Assembly: GCA_019856515.1 (NCBI GenBank) | Contig: CP082230.1 | Coordinates: forward strand, 1,860,001 to 1,924,000 | DNA from: Prolixibacteraceae bacterium | GTDB lineage: Bacteria > Bacteroidota > Bacteroidia > Bacteroidales > Prolixibacteraceae | DNA length: 64,000 nt | Direction: 5' to 3' | Part shown: positions 25,230-34,823 of the stretch, one piece after another | How positions within the stretch are numbered: the stretch's first letter is position 1 | How the letters are laid out: every line of letters begins with the position of its first letter | Translations under genes and position numbers: made by a program | Notes under the pieces: generated by a model | What the model was told of the DNA's origin: nothing | Seen by the model: the letters and a program-made list of their open reading frames with translations, nothing else | Databases searched by the model: none

Positions 25230-25279
25230 GACACAAAGAAACAAATAATTATGGACATGAAAATATCACGCTATCGATA

Positions 25280-25312
25280 ATACCAATTGCATCAATAGAT
25301 GAACTATGTGCT
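25280..25312. repeat. Dispersed ATACCAATT repeat, copy B
   Basis: ATACCAATTGCATCAATA then GATGAACTATGTGCT aligns with copy A at 7892 (ATACCAATTACATCAATA, AATAAGCTATATCCT). It lies between divergent aguA and the TonB receptor gene. Confidence 0.5.
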
Positions 25313-25379
25313 AAACTTATTTTTCTTTTTTTTACCTCTTTTACATTAAACCTTTTAATCCAAATGTTGTCTAAAAAAC

Positions 25380-27866
25380 ATGAGTAAAAGAGATCATTTT
25401 TTTAAATTGAATTTAATTACCAATCAAGTGAGAAACGTCATATTACTATTCACCCTACTCTTTGTCTTTACATCAAAGATTTGGGCCACAGATAACACAC
25501 CTCAACCAAGACCCAATAGAGCAGTTGTAGGAAGAGTGATTGATAAAAAGACAGAGAGCCCTGTCGAATATGCTACCGTAGCACTATACCAAATGCCAGG
25601 CAAGAAGTTGGTTACAGGAGTCGTAACCAATCAAAAAGGGGTATTTATGCTTAAAGGGGTAAAAAATGGATCGTATCAATTAGAGATCAAATATATTGGG
25701 TATGACAAACATCTTTCAAAACAGTTTCATGTTACTGATCAGAATAATTTCATCCGTATAGGTCAAGTTATTCTTGCTCCTAATGCCAAGTTACTTAATG
25801 AAGTAGAGGTTGTGGGTAATAATCGAAATATTGAGTATAAGATTGACAAGAAAGTCGTCAATGTGTCGAAACAGCTAACAGCCACAGCAGGAACAGCAGT
25901 AGATGTATTGGAGAATGTGCCGTCGGTAACGGTAGATGTTAATGGGGATGTATCGTTACGAGGAAGTACGAGCTTTACTGTCCTTATTGACGGAAAGCCT
26001 ACGGTTCTTGATGCGAATGATGCATTGAAGCAGATTCCTTCGGCATCAATCCAAAATATTGAGTTGATCACTAATCCTTCTGTGAAATATGATCCAGATG
26101 GCACATCGGGAATTATTAATATCATCACCAAGAAGAATAAGCTGACTGGAATAAGTGGGATGGCAAGTCTTAGTGGAGGAACTTTTGATAACTATAATGG
26201 GAACTTATTATTGAACTGGAGAAAGAACGATTTTAATTTCACTCTTGGCGGCAACTTCAGAAATGGAAATTTCCCTTATGACACTGAAAATAGAAGAGAA
26301 ACGTTCTCCAACGATACGACATGGGTAACCTCTTCATATGGAGAAGGGAAACGAAACTATAGTATGCAATCATTCAACGCAGGTGTAGAGTGGAATTTTT
26401 CAGATAAAGATATGCTATCGGTATCAGGTCGTTTCGGACAATTCAATATGAATATGGGATCAGATCTTACTTATACTGAATTGGTGAAAACATCCAAAGA
26501 GACGATCTCTGAGAAACAGTATTTAAGTAGTGAAAATGCTGATAGACAACGTAAGTTTTATTCGGTGAATACAACATATACTCATGATTTTGCGAAGAAA
26601 GGTCATCAAATTGAAGCTCAATTCAATGCAATGCAGAGAGATGCGATGGATGACTCAGGGAGTATATTGACAGATATGGATGGGAAGATCACTGATGGAA
26701 AGAATAATAGTGAAGATGGTCCAAGCAAAAGATATGTAACAAAGATTGACTATACTCTTCCTTTAGCTAATGATAGTAAATTTGAGGCAGGTTTTCAGAG
26801 TCGTGTTCAAAACAGCACGGACGACACGAAACTTTATAATTATGATGTAGCCAGTGGAGATTATGTTATCGACAATAAATTCTCTAGAGTTACAGACTAT
26901 CAAAGAGATATCTACTCTATGTATGCTCAATATAATACGCAGATAGATAAATTTGGAGTTCAAGCAGGCTTTAGAGAGGAGTATACTGATCGTGTCATCA
27001 GCTCCGATACTGATAATAGCACTGCTACAGTAAGAAGATGGGATTGGTTTCCAACCCTACACCTCTCCTATAATATTACAGATAATGATCAATTAATGAC
27101 TTCGTATACGAAGAGAATTAAGCGAACGAGAGGATATTATCTAGAACCATTTATTACATGGGTGGACAACTTTAATGTGCGTCAAGGTAATCCTAACCTT
27201 ATTCCAGAATTAATTGATTCATATGAAGTCACGTATCTAAAAGATTTTGGGCGTAATTTCTTATCTGTGGATCTATATTATCGTGTGACACACAATAAAG
27301 TGGAGCAGATAGAGAGTGTTTATGATGAAAATATCATTATGCGTACTCCTGAGAATATTGGACAAGACTACTCTTTTGGTACTGAAATAACATTAGGAGT
27401 GTCACCATTCAAGTGGTGGAAAATAAACTTGATGGGTAATCTATATGATTATCGGGTAGAAGGACAGCTGAATGATCAGGACTTCTCAAGATCGAGTTTT
27501 AACTGGACAGGACGATTCAATAATACCTTTATTATCAACAAAACGACATCTTTCCAAATCAATAACACATATCAGAGTGGTTCGGTTACGGCACAAGGTA
27601 GCAAAGAGGGTTATTATAGTATGAATATCGCTGCAAGGAAGTCATTCTTTGATCGTAAATTGAATGCAACCATACAGATGAGAAATGCGCTGAATACGAT
27701 TAACTATGAATCATATTCTGAAGCACCAGGTCTTACAACATATAACTCGACCACTTATGGTTGGCCTATGGTTAATCTAACGTTGAGCTATACATTCAAC
27801 AACTTCAAGCGTAGCATGAAGAAGAGAGGTGAAGGTAGTAGCGATATGGATATGGAAGGGTTTTAA
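25380..27866 (+). CDS. TonB-dependent receptor, outer-membrane beta-barrel family
   Basis: 828 residues. Signal peptide at about 18-37 (VILLFTLLFVFTSKIWA). A CarboxypepD_reg-like domain follows (about 47-125, VVGRVIDKKTESPVEYATVA), then a plug domain (about 140-235, with VDVLENVPSVTVDVNGDVSL and GSTSFTVLIDGKPT) and a barrel of the OMP_b-brl_3 type. The last residues are not the usual aromatic end, the barrel being followed by a charged tail (KKRGEGSSDMDMEGF). There is no susD partner, so it is not a SusC. Substrate unknown; relatives include peptide and metal-complex receptors. Standalone transcript with terminator at 27907. Confidence 0.88.
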   Translation: MSKRDHFFKLNLITNQVRNVILLFTLLFVFTSKIWATDNTPQPRPNRAVVGRVIDKKTESPVEYATVALYQMPGKKLVTGVVTNQKGVFMLKGVKNGSYQLEIKYIGYDKHLSKQFHVTDQNNFIRIGQVILAPNAKLLNEVEVVGNNRNIEYKIDKKVVNVSKQLTATAGTAVDVLENVPSVTVDVNGDVSLRGSTSFTVLIDGKPTVLDANDALKQIPSASIQNIELITNPSVKYDPDGTSGIINIITKKNKLTGISGMASLSGGTFDNYNGNLLLNWRKNDFNFTLGGNFRNGNFPYDTENRRETFSNDTTWVTSSYGEGKRNYSMQSFNAGVEWNFSDKDMLSVSGRFGQFNMNMGSDLTYTELVKTSKETISEKQYLSSENADRQRKFYSVNTTYTHDFAKKGHQIEAQFNAMQRDAMDDSGSILTDMDGKITDGKNNSEDGPSKRYVTKIDYTLPLANDSKFEAGFQSRVQNSTDDTKLYNYDVASGDYVIDNKFSRVTDYQRDIYSMYAQYNTQIDKFGVQAGFREEYTDRVISSDTDNSTATVRRWDWFPTLHLSYNITDNDQLMTSYTKRIKRTRGYYLEPFITWVDNFNVRQGNPNLIPELIDSYEVTYLKDFGRNFLSVDLYYRVTHNKVEQIESVYDENIIMRTPENIGQDYSFGTEITLGVSPFKWWKINLMGNLYDYRVEGQLNDQDFSRSSFNWTGRFNNTFIINKTTSFQINNTYQSGSVTAQGSKEGYYSMNIAARKSFFDRKLNATIQMRNALNTINYESYSEAPGLTTYNSTTYGWPMVNLTLSYTFNNFKRSMKKRGEGSSDMDMEGF

Positions 27867-27906
27867 ACATATTATTTGTCTATCATCGATTGATCCCCCC
27901 AAGTCT

Positions 27907-27941
27907 AAATGGCTATCCTTTCTGGATAGCCATTTATTTTG
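27907..27941 (+). terminator. Intrinsic terminator after the TonB receptor gene
   Basis: AAATGGCTATCC (27907-27918) pairs perfectly with GGATAGCCATTT (27924-27935), followed by ATTTTG. Confidence 0.8.
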
Positions 27942-28069
27942 TCTCGCTGCAATGATTTTATTTTAATCTAAAAAAGCTTGTGATTGTTTTTTTTGTTTCT
28001 ATTTCACGAATGAAAAGATCATAAGAATCCATATATTTGTTATATATACCAGTGCTCCGTTATAGTAGT

Positions 28070-28180
28070 ATTGGTATAATTCACACCAATTATATATTTA
28101 AATGAGCTATACCATCTCGTTCTATATTACGATATTGTCGGTAGTAATTATAGCTTAATTAAAAATTCAATTGGTATAAT
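28070..28180. repeat. Palindromic ATACCAATT element, copy C (MITE-like)
   Basis: In the 355-base gap before tex, a left arm ACCAATTATATATTTAAATG then AGCTATA (28085-28110) faces a right arm that reads, on the minus strand, ATTATACCAATTGAATTTTT then AATTAAGCTATA. TTGGTATAAT occurs at both 28071-28080 and 28171-28180. Copies A and B correspond to a single arm. No open reading frame inside. Confidence 0.5.
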
Positions 28181-28221
28181 AACCTTTATAGGATAGTAAG
28201 AAATAGATCAATGATATTGCC

Positions 28222-30351
28222 ATGATGACATCAATTGAGATAAAGCATATTAGCGACACCTTAGGTCTTCGCTCCCATCAAGTAGAAAATACAATTCAAC
28301 TCTTAGAGGAGGGTGCAACAGTACCTTTCATTGCTCGTTATAGAAAAGAGCGAACGGATTCATTAGATGAGGTGGCCATTGCCGATATTGAACAGCAAAA
28401 GGAGAAATTCGATACCCTTGCAAAGCGAAAAGAGTCGATCCTAAAAACGATAGAGTCTCAGGACTTACTTACACGAGAACTTAAGCAACAGATTGAGCAG
28501 ACTTATGATCTTCAGCAATTAGAAGATATATATCTTCCATACAAACCAAAGCGTCGTACTAAAGCAACCATTGCGAAAGAGAATGGACTAGAGCCTTTGG
28601 CTAAGATGATCATGAAACAGAATCATGATCAAATAGAGAATAATGCTGCAAAATTTCTTTCGAAAGAGGTCGTAGAGATAACTGATGCTATCACAGGTGC
28701 CCAACACATTATTGCAGAGTGGGTCAACGAAAATAGTATTGCAAGAGAGATTGTTCGTGATGGATTCCAACGTAATGCTTTTATTGAGTCGAAAGTCGTA
28801 AAAGGAAAAGAGGAAGAGGGCGATAAATTTTCAAATTACTTTGAATGGAGAGAGCCACTACATAAATGTCCGTCACATCGATTGTTGGCGATGAGAAGAG
28901 GGGAAAAAGAGGGGGTATTAAAGATCTATATTACGACAGATAATGAGCGTGTATTGATTCGTTTAAACCGACTCTTTATTAAAACAGGATCAACAACCTC
29001 AAACTATATAGAGGAGGCGATATCGGACGGCTATAAGCGACTTCTATTGCCTTCGATTTGTACAGAGATATTGAAATCAAGTAAAGAGGAGGCAGACAAA
29101 GAGGCTATTGGAGTATTTGCAGAAAACCTCAGGCAACTACTACTATCGGCACCTCTAGGACAGAAGCGTATTCTTGCTATTGACCCTGGGTTTCGTACAG
29201 GATGTAAGATCGTATGTATGGATAAACAGGGACAGTTGCTTCATAATGAAACGATCTTTCCTCATAAACCCAAAAGTGATTATCAAAAGGCAATGAAGAA
29301 AGTGGCTCAATTGACCAACGCTTATAAAATTGAGGCCATTGCTATTGGTAACGGGACTGCTAGTAGAGAGACGGAATCATTCATTAAGAAAGTTCCTTTT
29401 GATCGTGATGTGTCGGTTTTTATCGTTAGTGAAGATGGGGCATCCATCTACTCTGCATCAAAAGTAGCAAGAGATGAATTTCCACAATATGATGTTACTG
29501 TAAGAGGTGCGATATCAATTGGTAGACGATTAATGGACCCTCTAGCCGAACTGGTTAAGATCGATCCACAAAGTATAGGTGTGGGACAATATCAACATGA
29601 TGTGGATCAGAAACAGCTTAAAGAGGGTTTAGATCGTGTTGTATCGTCTTGTGTGAATAGTGTTGGAGTGAATGTAAATACAGCATCGACTCATCTATTA
29701 CATTATGTGTCAGGGTTGGGACCTACATTGGCTAAAAACATTATGGAGTATCGCAATGAAAATGGGCCATTTGAGTCTCGAGCACAGCTAAAGAAGGTGA
29801 AGCGTATGGGAGACAAAGCCTTTGAACAGTGTGCTGGATTCTTACGAATAGATGAACCGAAAAATCCACTTGATAATTCAGCGGTGCATCCAGAAGCCTA
29901 TGGTATTGTATCTAAAATGGCAAAAGATCTAAATACAAAGCCATCTGAACTTATCGGTAATGAGATGTTATGTGACCGTATCGACATCTATAAATATACC
30001 ACCGACAAGCTCGGGGCGCCTACTCTGTCAGATATTGTAGATGAATTAAGAAAACCAGGGGTGGATCCACGAGAAGAGATAGAGACCTTTAAGTTTGCTG
30101 AGAATATTTTCAAACTGGAGGATCTTACTACTGGGATGGTTCTTCCGGGTATTGTTACTAATATCACTAATTTTGGGGCGTTTGTAGATGTCGGGATTAA
30201 ACAACAAGGTTTGATTCATATCTCCGAAATGGCTGATCGTTTTATTTCAGATCCAAACGAAATTGTAAAACTACATCAACACCTTCAGGTAAAGGTTATT
30301 GATATTGACATACCACGTAAACGATTACAGTTATCATTGAAGCAGGTGTGA
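28222..30351 (+). CDS. tex: Tex family RNA-binding protein (transcription accessory protein)
   Basis: 709 residues. N-terminal Tex domain (GATVPFIARYRKERTDSLDE, about 31-52), YqgF/RNase H-like domain (ILAIDPGFRTGCKIVCMDKQ, about 317), helix-hairpin-helix region (VNTASTHLLHYVSGLGPTLA, about 480) and a C-terminal S1 domain (about 630-705, GMVLPGIVTNITNFGAFVDV). Tex proteins bind nucleic acid and interact with transcription elongation complexes. Length is normal. Two adjacent ATG codons could serve; the first is given. Stands alone between terminators. Confidence 0.93.
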   Translation: MMTSIEIKHISDTLGLRSHQVENTIQLLEEGATVPFIARYRKERTDSLDEVAIADIEQQKEKFDTLAKRKESILKTIESQDLLTRELKQQIEQTYDLQQLEDIYLPYKPKRRTKATIAKENGLEPLAKMIMKQNHDQIENNAAKFLSKEVVEITDAITGAQHIIAEWVNENSIAREIVRDGFQRNAFIESKVVKGKEEEGDKFSNYFEWREPLHKCPSHRLLAMRRGEKEGVLKIYITTDNERVLIRLNRLFIKTGSTTSNYIEEAISDGYKRLLLPSICTEILKSSKEEADKEAIGVFAENLRQLLLSAPLGQKRILAIDPGFRTGCKIVCMDKQGQLLHNETIFPHKPKSDYQKAMKKVAQLTNAYKIEAIAIGNGTASRETESFIKKVPFDRDVSVFIVSEDGASIYSASKVARDEFPQYDVTVRGAISIGRRLMDPLAELVKIDPQSIGVGQYQHDVDQKQLKEGLDRVVSSCVNSVGVNVNTASTHLLHYVSGLGPTLAKNIMEYRNENGPFESRAQLKKVKRMGDKAFEQCAGFLRIDEPKNPLDNSAVHPEAYGIVSKMAKDLNTKPSELIGNEMLCDRIDIYKYTTDKLGAPTLSDIVDELRKPGVDPREEIETFKFAENIFKLEDLTTGMVLPGIVTNITNFGAFVDVGIKQQGLIHISEMADRFISDPNEIVKLHQHLQVKVIDIDIPRKRLQLSLKQV

Positions 30352-30471
30352 TCATGATATATCTCATTTCATAATTCAACTGGAATTCCATGTTTACATG
30401 AGGGATATAATTTGCATTCTATATTATTGTACCTCGGTAAAGAATATCACCGAAAGGAGAACTATACTTGC

Positions 30472-30510
30472 ATTATCAGGATGTCTTCTACGACATCTTG
30501 ATAATCTTTA
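30472..30510 (+). terminator. Terminator-like hairpin after tex
   Basis: ATTATCAGGATGTC (30472-30485) pairs with GACATCTTGATAAT (30492-30505). The one G-U pair on the plus strand is a mismatch on the other strand. It is followed by CTTTATA. Confidence 0.6.
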
Positions 30511-30528
30511 TAAAATCGGATTGGTACG

Positions 30529-30578
30529 ATACAAAGAGAGGACCTAAAACATAAAATGTTTAGGTCCTCTCTTTGTAT
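30529..30578. terminator. Long perfect hairpin between convergent genes
   Basis: ATACAAAGAGAGGACCTAAA (30529-30548) is an exact reverse complement of 30559-30578, with a 10-base loop. A 20-bp perfect stem without a long U tract, between tex and the small acidic protein gene. Probably a bidirectional terminator. Confidence 0.7.
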
Positions 30579-30640
30579 ATGGGTTTCACTTATGGGCATA
30601 CAAACCCATAAGAGACACCACCGATATGTTAATTTATCGA

Positions 30641-30892
30641 TTATTCGTCTTCGTCTTCAAGAAGCTCTTCTTGATAATCCAACTCCGCTTCAAGAAAAGC
30701 ATCTGCTTGCGCTACCAAGTCTCCGATCAATTCAACACTTTCTGGTTTCTCATCAAACCAATGAATCGTTGGATTAGATGGGATACCATCATCGCCTGAT
30801 TCAACAACGAAACGTGGACTCTCTGTATGCAATACATACACTTTATCAGGATCAACCTGAGCATTGTCGGCAATTAAAAATTTTGGTAACAT
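30641..30892 (-). CDS. Small acidic protein of unknown function
   Basis: 83 residues, strongly acidic, ending EELLEDEDE. No signal peptide, membrane helix or known motif. It starts MLPKFLIADNAQVDPDKVYV, which looks like a conserved small Bacteroidota protein, but I cannot name the family. It stands alone; downstream is the 20-bp hairpin shared with tex. Codon use and composition look like real coding sequence. Confidence 0.65.
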   Translation of the reverse strand: MLPKFLIADNAQVDPDKVYVLHTESPRFVVESGDDGIPSNPTIHWFDEKPESVELIGDLVAQADAFLEAELDYQEELLEDEDE

Positions 30893-31125
30893 AACGCTTT
30901 ACATTAGTTTATGAAATGGACCTTTTCACTCTTTTCAAGAGCAAAGTTAATAATATTTCGAGTCGTTATCCTTTTGTTGTTAAATTATATCTTAATTCCG
31001 TGTTCTTTTTAACAAATATGACGGGATTCATCTTATCAAGAAATTATATTATATATATTTATCGACTCAAATTCCCCCCATAACGTTACTATATCATCTG
31101 TTTTTAATCATAATTGTTAGCATAT

Positions 31126-32772
31126 ATGAACTATTTCTTACACATCATTCAGATACTTGAGAGCTATATTAGTGGTTCTCTGTGGTTTGTTCTTCTGCTT
31201 CTCGGAACGGGACTTTTCTATACTATCTATTTGGGATTTCCTCAAATAAGGCATTTTGGAACTTCGATAAAAGTTCTTCGAGGCAAGTATGATAATCCAG
31301 ATGATAAGGGGGACACATCACACTTCCAAGCATTAACAACGGCACTATCAGGAACGGTGGGTACTGGAAATATTGCTGGGGTTGCATTTGCAATACACTT
31401 AGGTGGGCCTTCAGCACTATTTTGGATGTTAGTAACAGCACTTTTGGGTATGTGTACAAAATTTGTAGAGGTAGTAATGTCGCATAAATATCGTGAGATA
31501 AATGACAAGGGGACTGTTTCAGGAGGTCCTATGTACTATATGAAGAATGGGTTAAAATGGAAATGGATGCCTATTATATTTGCGATCGCAACTGTCATAT
31601 CTAGTTTTGGAACAGGTTGTCTACCTCAAGTAAATAGTATCGCGAATTCATTGCATGCGACCCTTGGTATAGATAAGATGCTTTCAGGAGCCGTGCTTGC
31701 ACTTTTGCTGGCTATGGTCGTTTTGGGTGGTATTAAGAGGATTGCAAAAGTAACAGAAACTTTGATTCCCCTGATGGCAATTCTTTATATCATCGGGGCA
31801 ATGGGAGTGCTAGCATATAACTACGAAAACATTCTTCCCTCTATTGCATCTATTTTTACTGGTATCTTCTCGGGGAGTGCAGCAACTGGAGGATTCCTTG
31901 GAGCATCCCTTGCATTTGCATTTAATAGAGGGGTAAACCGTGGATTGTTCTCGAATGAAGCAGGTCAAGGTTCGGCACCTATTGCCCATGCCTCAGCAAG
32001 GTGTTCAAATCCAGTTCATGAAGGTTTTGTTGCACTTTTAGAACCATTTATTGATACAATTATTATCTGCTCTATTACAGGTATTACACTACTGAGTTCA
32101 GGCGTTTGGAAAGAGAAAATAGACAATCCTTTTGAAAGAACAAACACCATTATCCTCTCCGAGAAGTACCAAGAGTCAAATCCGTCAGATGTAAATAAGC
32201 TTAAAGCATTTATCGTAGGGGAAGAGAAAGCACCAACATACAGTGGCGAATTGGAAATAGTAGACGGAAAGATATCGAACGAATTAACAGTGCTTCATGC
32301 CCACTCGATGGCTGAAGACATAGAGATACTTTTTGACAATAAACCTTATAGTGGAATGATTAATGTTCTAAATGGAATCCCTCAATTAGATAATAAATAT
32401 CAGATACATGGGCGTTCATTAATTCACAGTGCCCCTTTAACAACAGAGGCATTCACGAGAAGTTACTTCGGTAAATGGGGGAAATATATCGTAAGTATTG
32501 GACTGTTATTATTTGCTTTTTCAACAGCTATTGCTTGGGCATATTATGGATCCACTGCAATTATTTTTCTAGTAGGAACAAAATACGTTAATTGGTTCTT
32601 AGTGGTGTATGTTGTAGGGTTTTTTATCGCTGCATTTGCAGACACAACACTTATTTGGGCGATATCAGGAATTATGATCGCCTTGATGACTATTCCAAAC
32701 TTAATAGGAATTCTCTTTATGCATAAGGAGATAAAGCAAGAGCTAAAGCAGTTTGAAAAAGATGATAAATAG
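31126..32772 (+). CDS. Sodium:alanine symporter (AGCS family) with inserted domain
   Basis: 548 residues from the ATG at 31126; a TTG four codons upstream is less likely. About ten membrane helices carry AGCS motifs: LSGTVGTGNIAGVAFAI (about 68-84), GGPMYYMKNG (about 131) and RGLFSNEAGQGSAPIAHA (about 280). These proteins bring in alanine or glycine with Na+. Between helices at about residues 330-445 lies a hydrophilic stretch of roughly 100 residues (KLKAFIVGEEKAPTYSGELE and onward) that is longer than in the enterobacterial members. Terminator at 32792. Confidence 0.9.
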   Translation: MNYFLHIIQILESYISGSLWFVLLLLGTGLFYTIYLGFPQIRHFGTSIKVLRGKYDNPDDKGDTSHFQALTTALSGTVGTGNIAGVAFAIHLGGPSALFWMLVTALLGMCTKFVEVVMSHKYREINDKGTVSGGPMYYMKNGLKWKWMPIIFAIATVISSFGTGCLPQVNSIANSLHATLGIDKMLSGAVLALLLAMVVLGGIKRIAKVTETLIPLMAILYIIGAMGVLAYNYENILPSIASIFTGIFSGSAATGGFLGASLAFAFNRGVNRGLFSNEAGQGSAPIAHASARCSNPVHEGFVALLEPFIDTIIICSITGITLLSSGVWKEKIDNPFERTNTIILSEKYQESNPSDVNKLKAFIVGEEKAPTYSGELEIVDGKISNELTVLHAHSMAEDIEILFDNKPYSGMINVLNGIPQLDNKYQIHGRSLIHSAPLTTEAFTRSYFGKWGKYIVSIGLLLFAFSTAIAWAYYGSTAIIFLVGTKYVNWFLVVYVVGFFIAAFADTTLIWAISGIMIALMTIPNLIGILFMHKEIKQELKQFEKDDK

Positions 32773-32791
32773 TTGTTGACAATCAGTCATC

Positions 32792-32827
32792 AAAAGAGGT
32801 GGTCAAGTGTATTGACCACCTCTTTTT
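32792..32827 (+). terminator. Intrinsic terminator after the symporter gene
   Basis: GAGGTGGTCAA (32796-32806) pairs with TTGACCACCTC (32812-32822), loop GTGTA, followed by TTTTT. Confidence 0.9.
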
Positions 32828-32967
32828 CGTTAAATCAAACCATTATACTTTGTAAATATATGGTGTAAAGAGATAGATTTTGGGACATGCTAAATAGTAG
32901 TACAATGTTGTATTAAAGAAGAATTTTATCATATTTACATGGTAGAACCAACAACTCAAACCCTAAG

Positions 32968-33519
32968 ATGGAACAAAGATTATGGAACTTAATTCGACAA
33001 AATGATAAGGAAGCTCTTAAATCTCTATTCGATCAGCAATACGATACACTCTTGTCCTACGGTATTCGACTTAACTTCTCACCAAGCGAAGTGGAGGACG
33101 TAATTCAAGACCTCTTTATCTCTTTGCATGATCGAAATAAGTCGCTTCCGAAAGAGGTAAATGTCCAAGCCTACTTATTTTCGGCTATTCGGTTTTCACT
33201 ATTTAATCATAGAAAGAAGACAAGACGATTCTCGTCACTTAGCGATCAAGACGATGCTATCTTTCTTCTTGAATTTGATGATATAGATGCAGATATGTCT
33301 ATGGAAAACGTTCAAAAAAAGTTGACACAACTACCCACACGTCAAAAGGAGGCAATATATCTAAAATACTATCAAAATATGTCTATCAATGAGATAGGTA
33401 GCATTATGAGCATCGCACCACAATCTGTTAGTAACCTTCTTCATAAAGCATACGTATTGTTGCGAAATGATTTATCTAAACAAACGATACTTCAATTCAT
33501 CTGGAAATTACAATCTTAG
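32968..33519 (+). CDS. ECF-type RNA polymerase sigma factor
   Basis: 183 residues. Sigma region 2 (about 18-85, with LFDQQYDTLLSYGIR and VEDVIQDLFISLHDR) and region 4 (about 118-170, with LPTRQKEAIYLKYYQNMSIN and SIAPQSVSNLLHKAY, the helix-turn-helix). It is followed by fecR, susC and susD on the same strand, the layout in which a TonB-linked transporter signals through FecR to release the sigma factor. A 361-base gap separates it from fecR, which is wider than usual. Confidence 0.92.
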   Translation: MEQRLWNLIRQNDKEALKSLFDQQYDTLLSYGIRLNFSPSEVEDVIQDLFISLHDRNKSLPKEVNVQAYLFSAIRFSLFNHRKKTRRFSSLSDQDDAIFLLEFDDIDADMSMENVQKKLTQLPTRQKEAIYLKYYQNMSINEIGSIMSIAPQSVSNLLHKAYVLLRNDLSKQTILQFIWKLQS

Positions 33520-33880
33520 ATCTTCACATTATTATCATGGTGTGAAGAACTAAGATGTTTTATAACAGAACATATGGGAGAGTAGATTTCATACTTCAAG
33601 ACATCTACAGATAAGAAGACCCTTCACTCTTGCAATATGCTCTACAACACATAGAGTAAGAGAGTATATTTTCTTGAGAAAGAACACTTAGAGATAAAGG
33701 AGTTTTTTAGATTAAAATGTTCTACAACACATAAAGTAAGGAGTAGATATTTGATATCAGGAACATTTATATATGTACATTACACAGAACAGAACATACA
33801 AGACGTCATATTTATGATATCCTGATATACTTTCTAAATAAAGAGAAGAATTTAACGAGACGAAACAATTAGGACAATAA
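33520..33880 (+). other. Gap between sigma and anti-sigma genes with a direct repeat
   Basis: No gene seen. A 23-bp direct repeat lies at 33638-33660 and 33718-33740 (core TCTACAACACATA, then AGTAAG), 80 bases apart with two differences. This is the expected place for the promoter that serves fecR-susC-susD. Confidence 0.6.
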
Positions 33881-34783
33881 ATGAATAGTAAAAAAGATAT
33901 AAACGATTTAGATCAAATCATCCATAAGCTGAATGGATACTACTCTCTTAAACCAATAGGTAAAGAGGGTAGTTCATCGGCTTTATGGGAAAGAATTGAG
34001 AATAAACTGCTACAACAAAGGGTTATTCGTCTAAAACGTTGGAATTATATTGGATGGAGTGCGGCCGTGGTTATTCTAATGATAGGGGTATGGAACATAT
34101 ATAACCATGCAGATGTAGAACCTCAAGCTTTAATTTCAGAAATACAGATAGAGACTAAGATTGGAGAAAAAAACAGTTTTAATCTAAAAGATGGGAGTAA
34201 GATTTCTCTATTACCTAACTCATCAATGACAATTTACGCATCGAACTCAAATACCATAGACTCAGTATATCTTAGTGGAGCTGCAAAATTTCAGATCACT
34301 AAGCGCGAGGAAGATTTTCTTAGAGTTAGAACAAATAATTTCAATATACATGTATTAGGAACAACCTTCTTAGTCGAGGATTTTAAAACGAAGCAAGAGG
34401 CTACAACATCATTAATAGAGGGTAAACTAGCTGTTGCTCCTATTGCCAAAAATAGCAATCACACTTTAATTCTAAACCATGGAGAGAAGGTGATGATTGA
34501 TAAAAGTAACCATGAATACAGCAAACAAGAATTTACTCAAGATGACTTTCTTAAAGCAAAAGGAGTATATCGCTACAAAGACACCCCTCTAAGCGATTAT
34601 ATTTATGAAGTCGAGCAATTCTATGGAGTAAACATAGATATTGCCTCTAAGCTCAAAGATGAATGTTTCACACTTATTATAGACCAAAATAAAGAATTAA
34701 ACGAAGTATTTAAAGACCTCCTTAAAATCGGGAAAATTAAAACACACAAAACTAAAAACAGACACTATCAACTAACAAAGTAA
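33881..34783 (+). CDS. FecR family anti-sigma factor
   Basis: 300 residues. Cytoplasmic N-terminal segment (about 1-45) that holds the sigma factor, one membrane helix (about 50-69, YIGWSAAVVILMIGVWNIY), and a periplasmic FecR domain (about 90-190, with FNLKDGSKISLLPNSSMT and VRTNNFNIHVLGTTFLVEDF) plus a C-terminal DUF4974-like domain (about 225-300, ASKLKDECFTLIIDQNKELN). It would pass the signal from the SusC N-terminal domain to the ECF sigma factor encoded just upstream. Confidence 0.92.
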   Translation: MNSKKDINDLDQIIHKLNGYYSLKPIGKEGSSSALWERIENKLLQQRVIRLKRWNYIGWSAAVVILMIGVWNIYNHADVEPQALISEIQIETKIGEKNSFNLKDGSKISLLPNSSMTIYASNSNTIDSVYLSGAAKFQITKREEDFLRVRTNNFNIHVLGTTFLVEDFKTKQEATTSLIEGKLAVAPIAKNSNHTLILNHGEKVMIDKSNHEYSKQEFTQDDFLKAKGVYRYKDTPLSDYIYEVEQFYGVNIDIASKLKDECFTLIIDQNKELNEVFKDLLKIGKIKTHKTKNRHYQLTK

Positions 34784-34823
34784 ACAAACACCAATAAGTT
34801 AACTAAATAAAACGAACTAAACT
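34784..34823 (+). promoter_or_regulatory. susC leader, predicted small-RNA target
   Basis: The 40 nt before the susC ATG contain ACCAATAA (34790-34797), TAACTAAAT (34800-34808) and, with the start codon, CTATGAA (34822-34828). All three blocks, in this order and with similar spacing, are complementary to the candidate small RNAs at 19769-20272. Confidence 0.45.
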
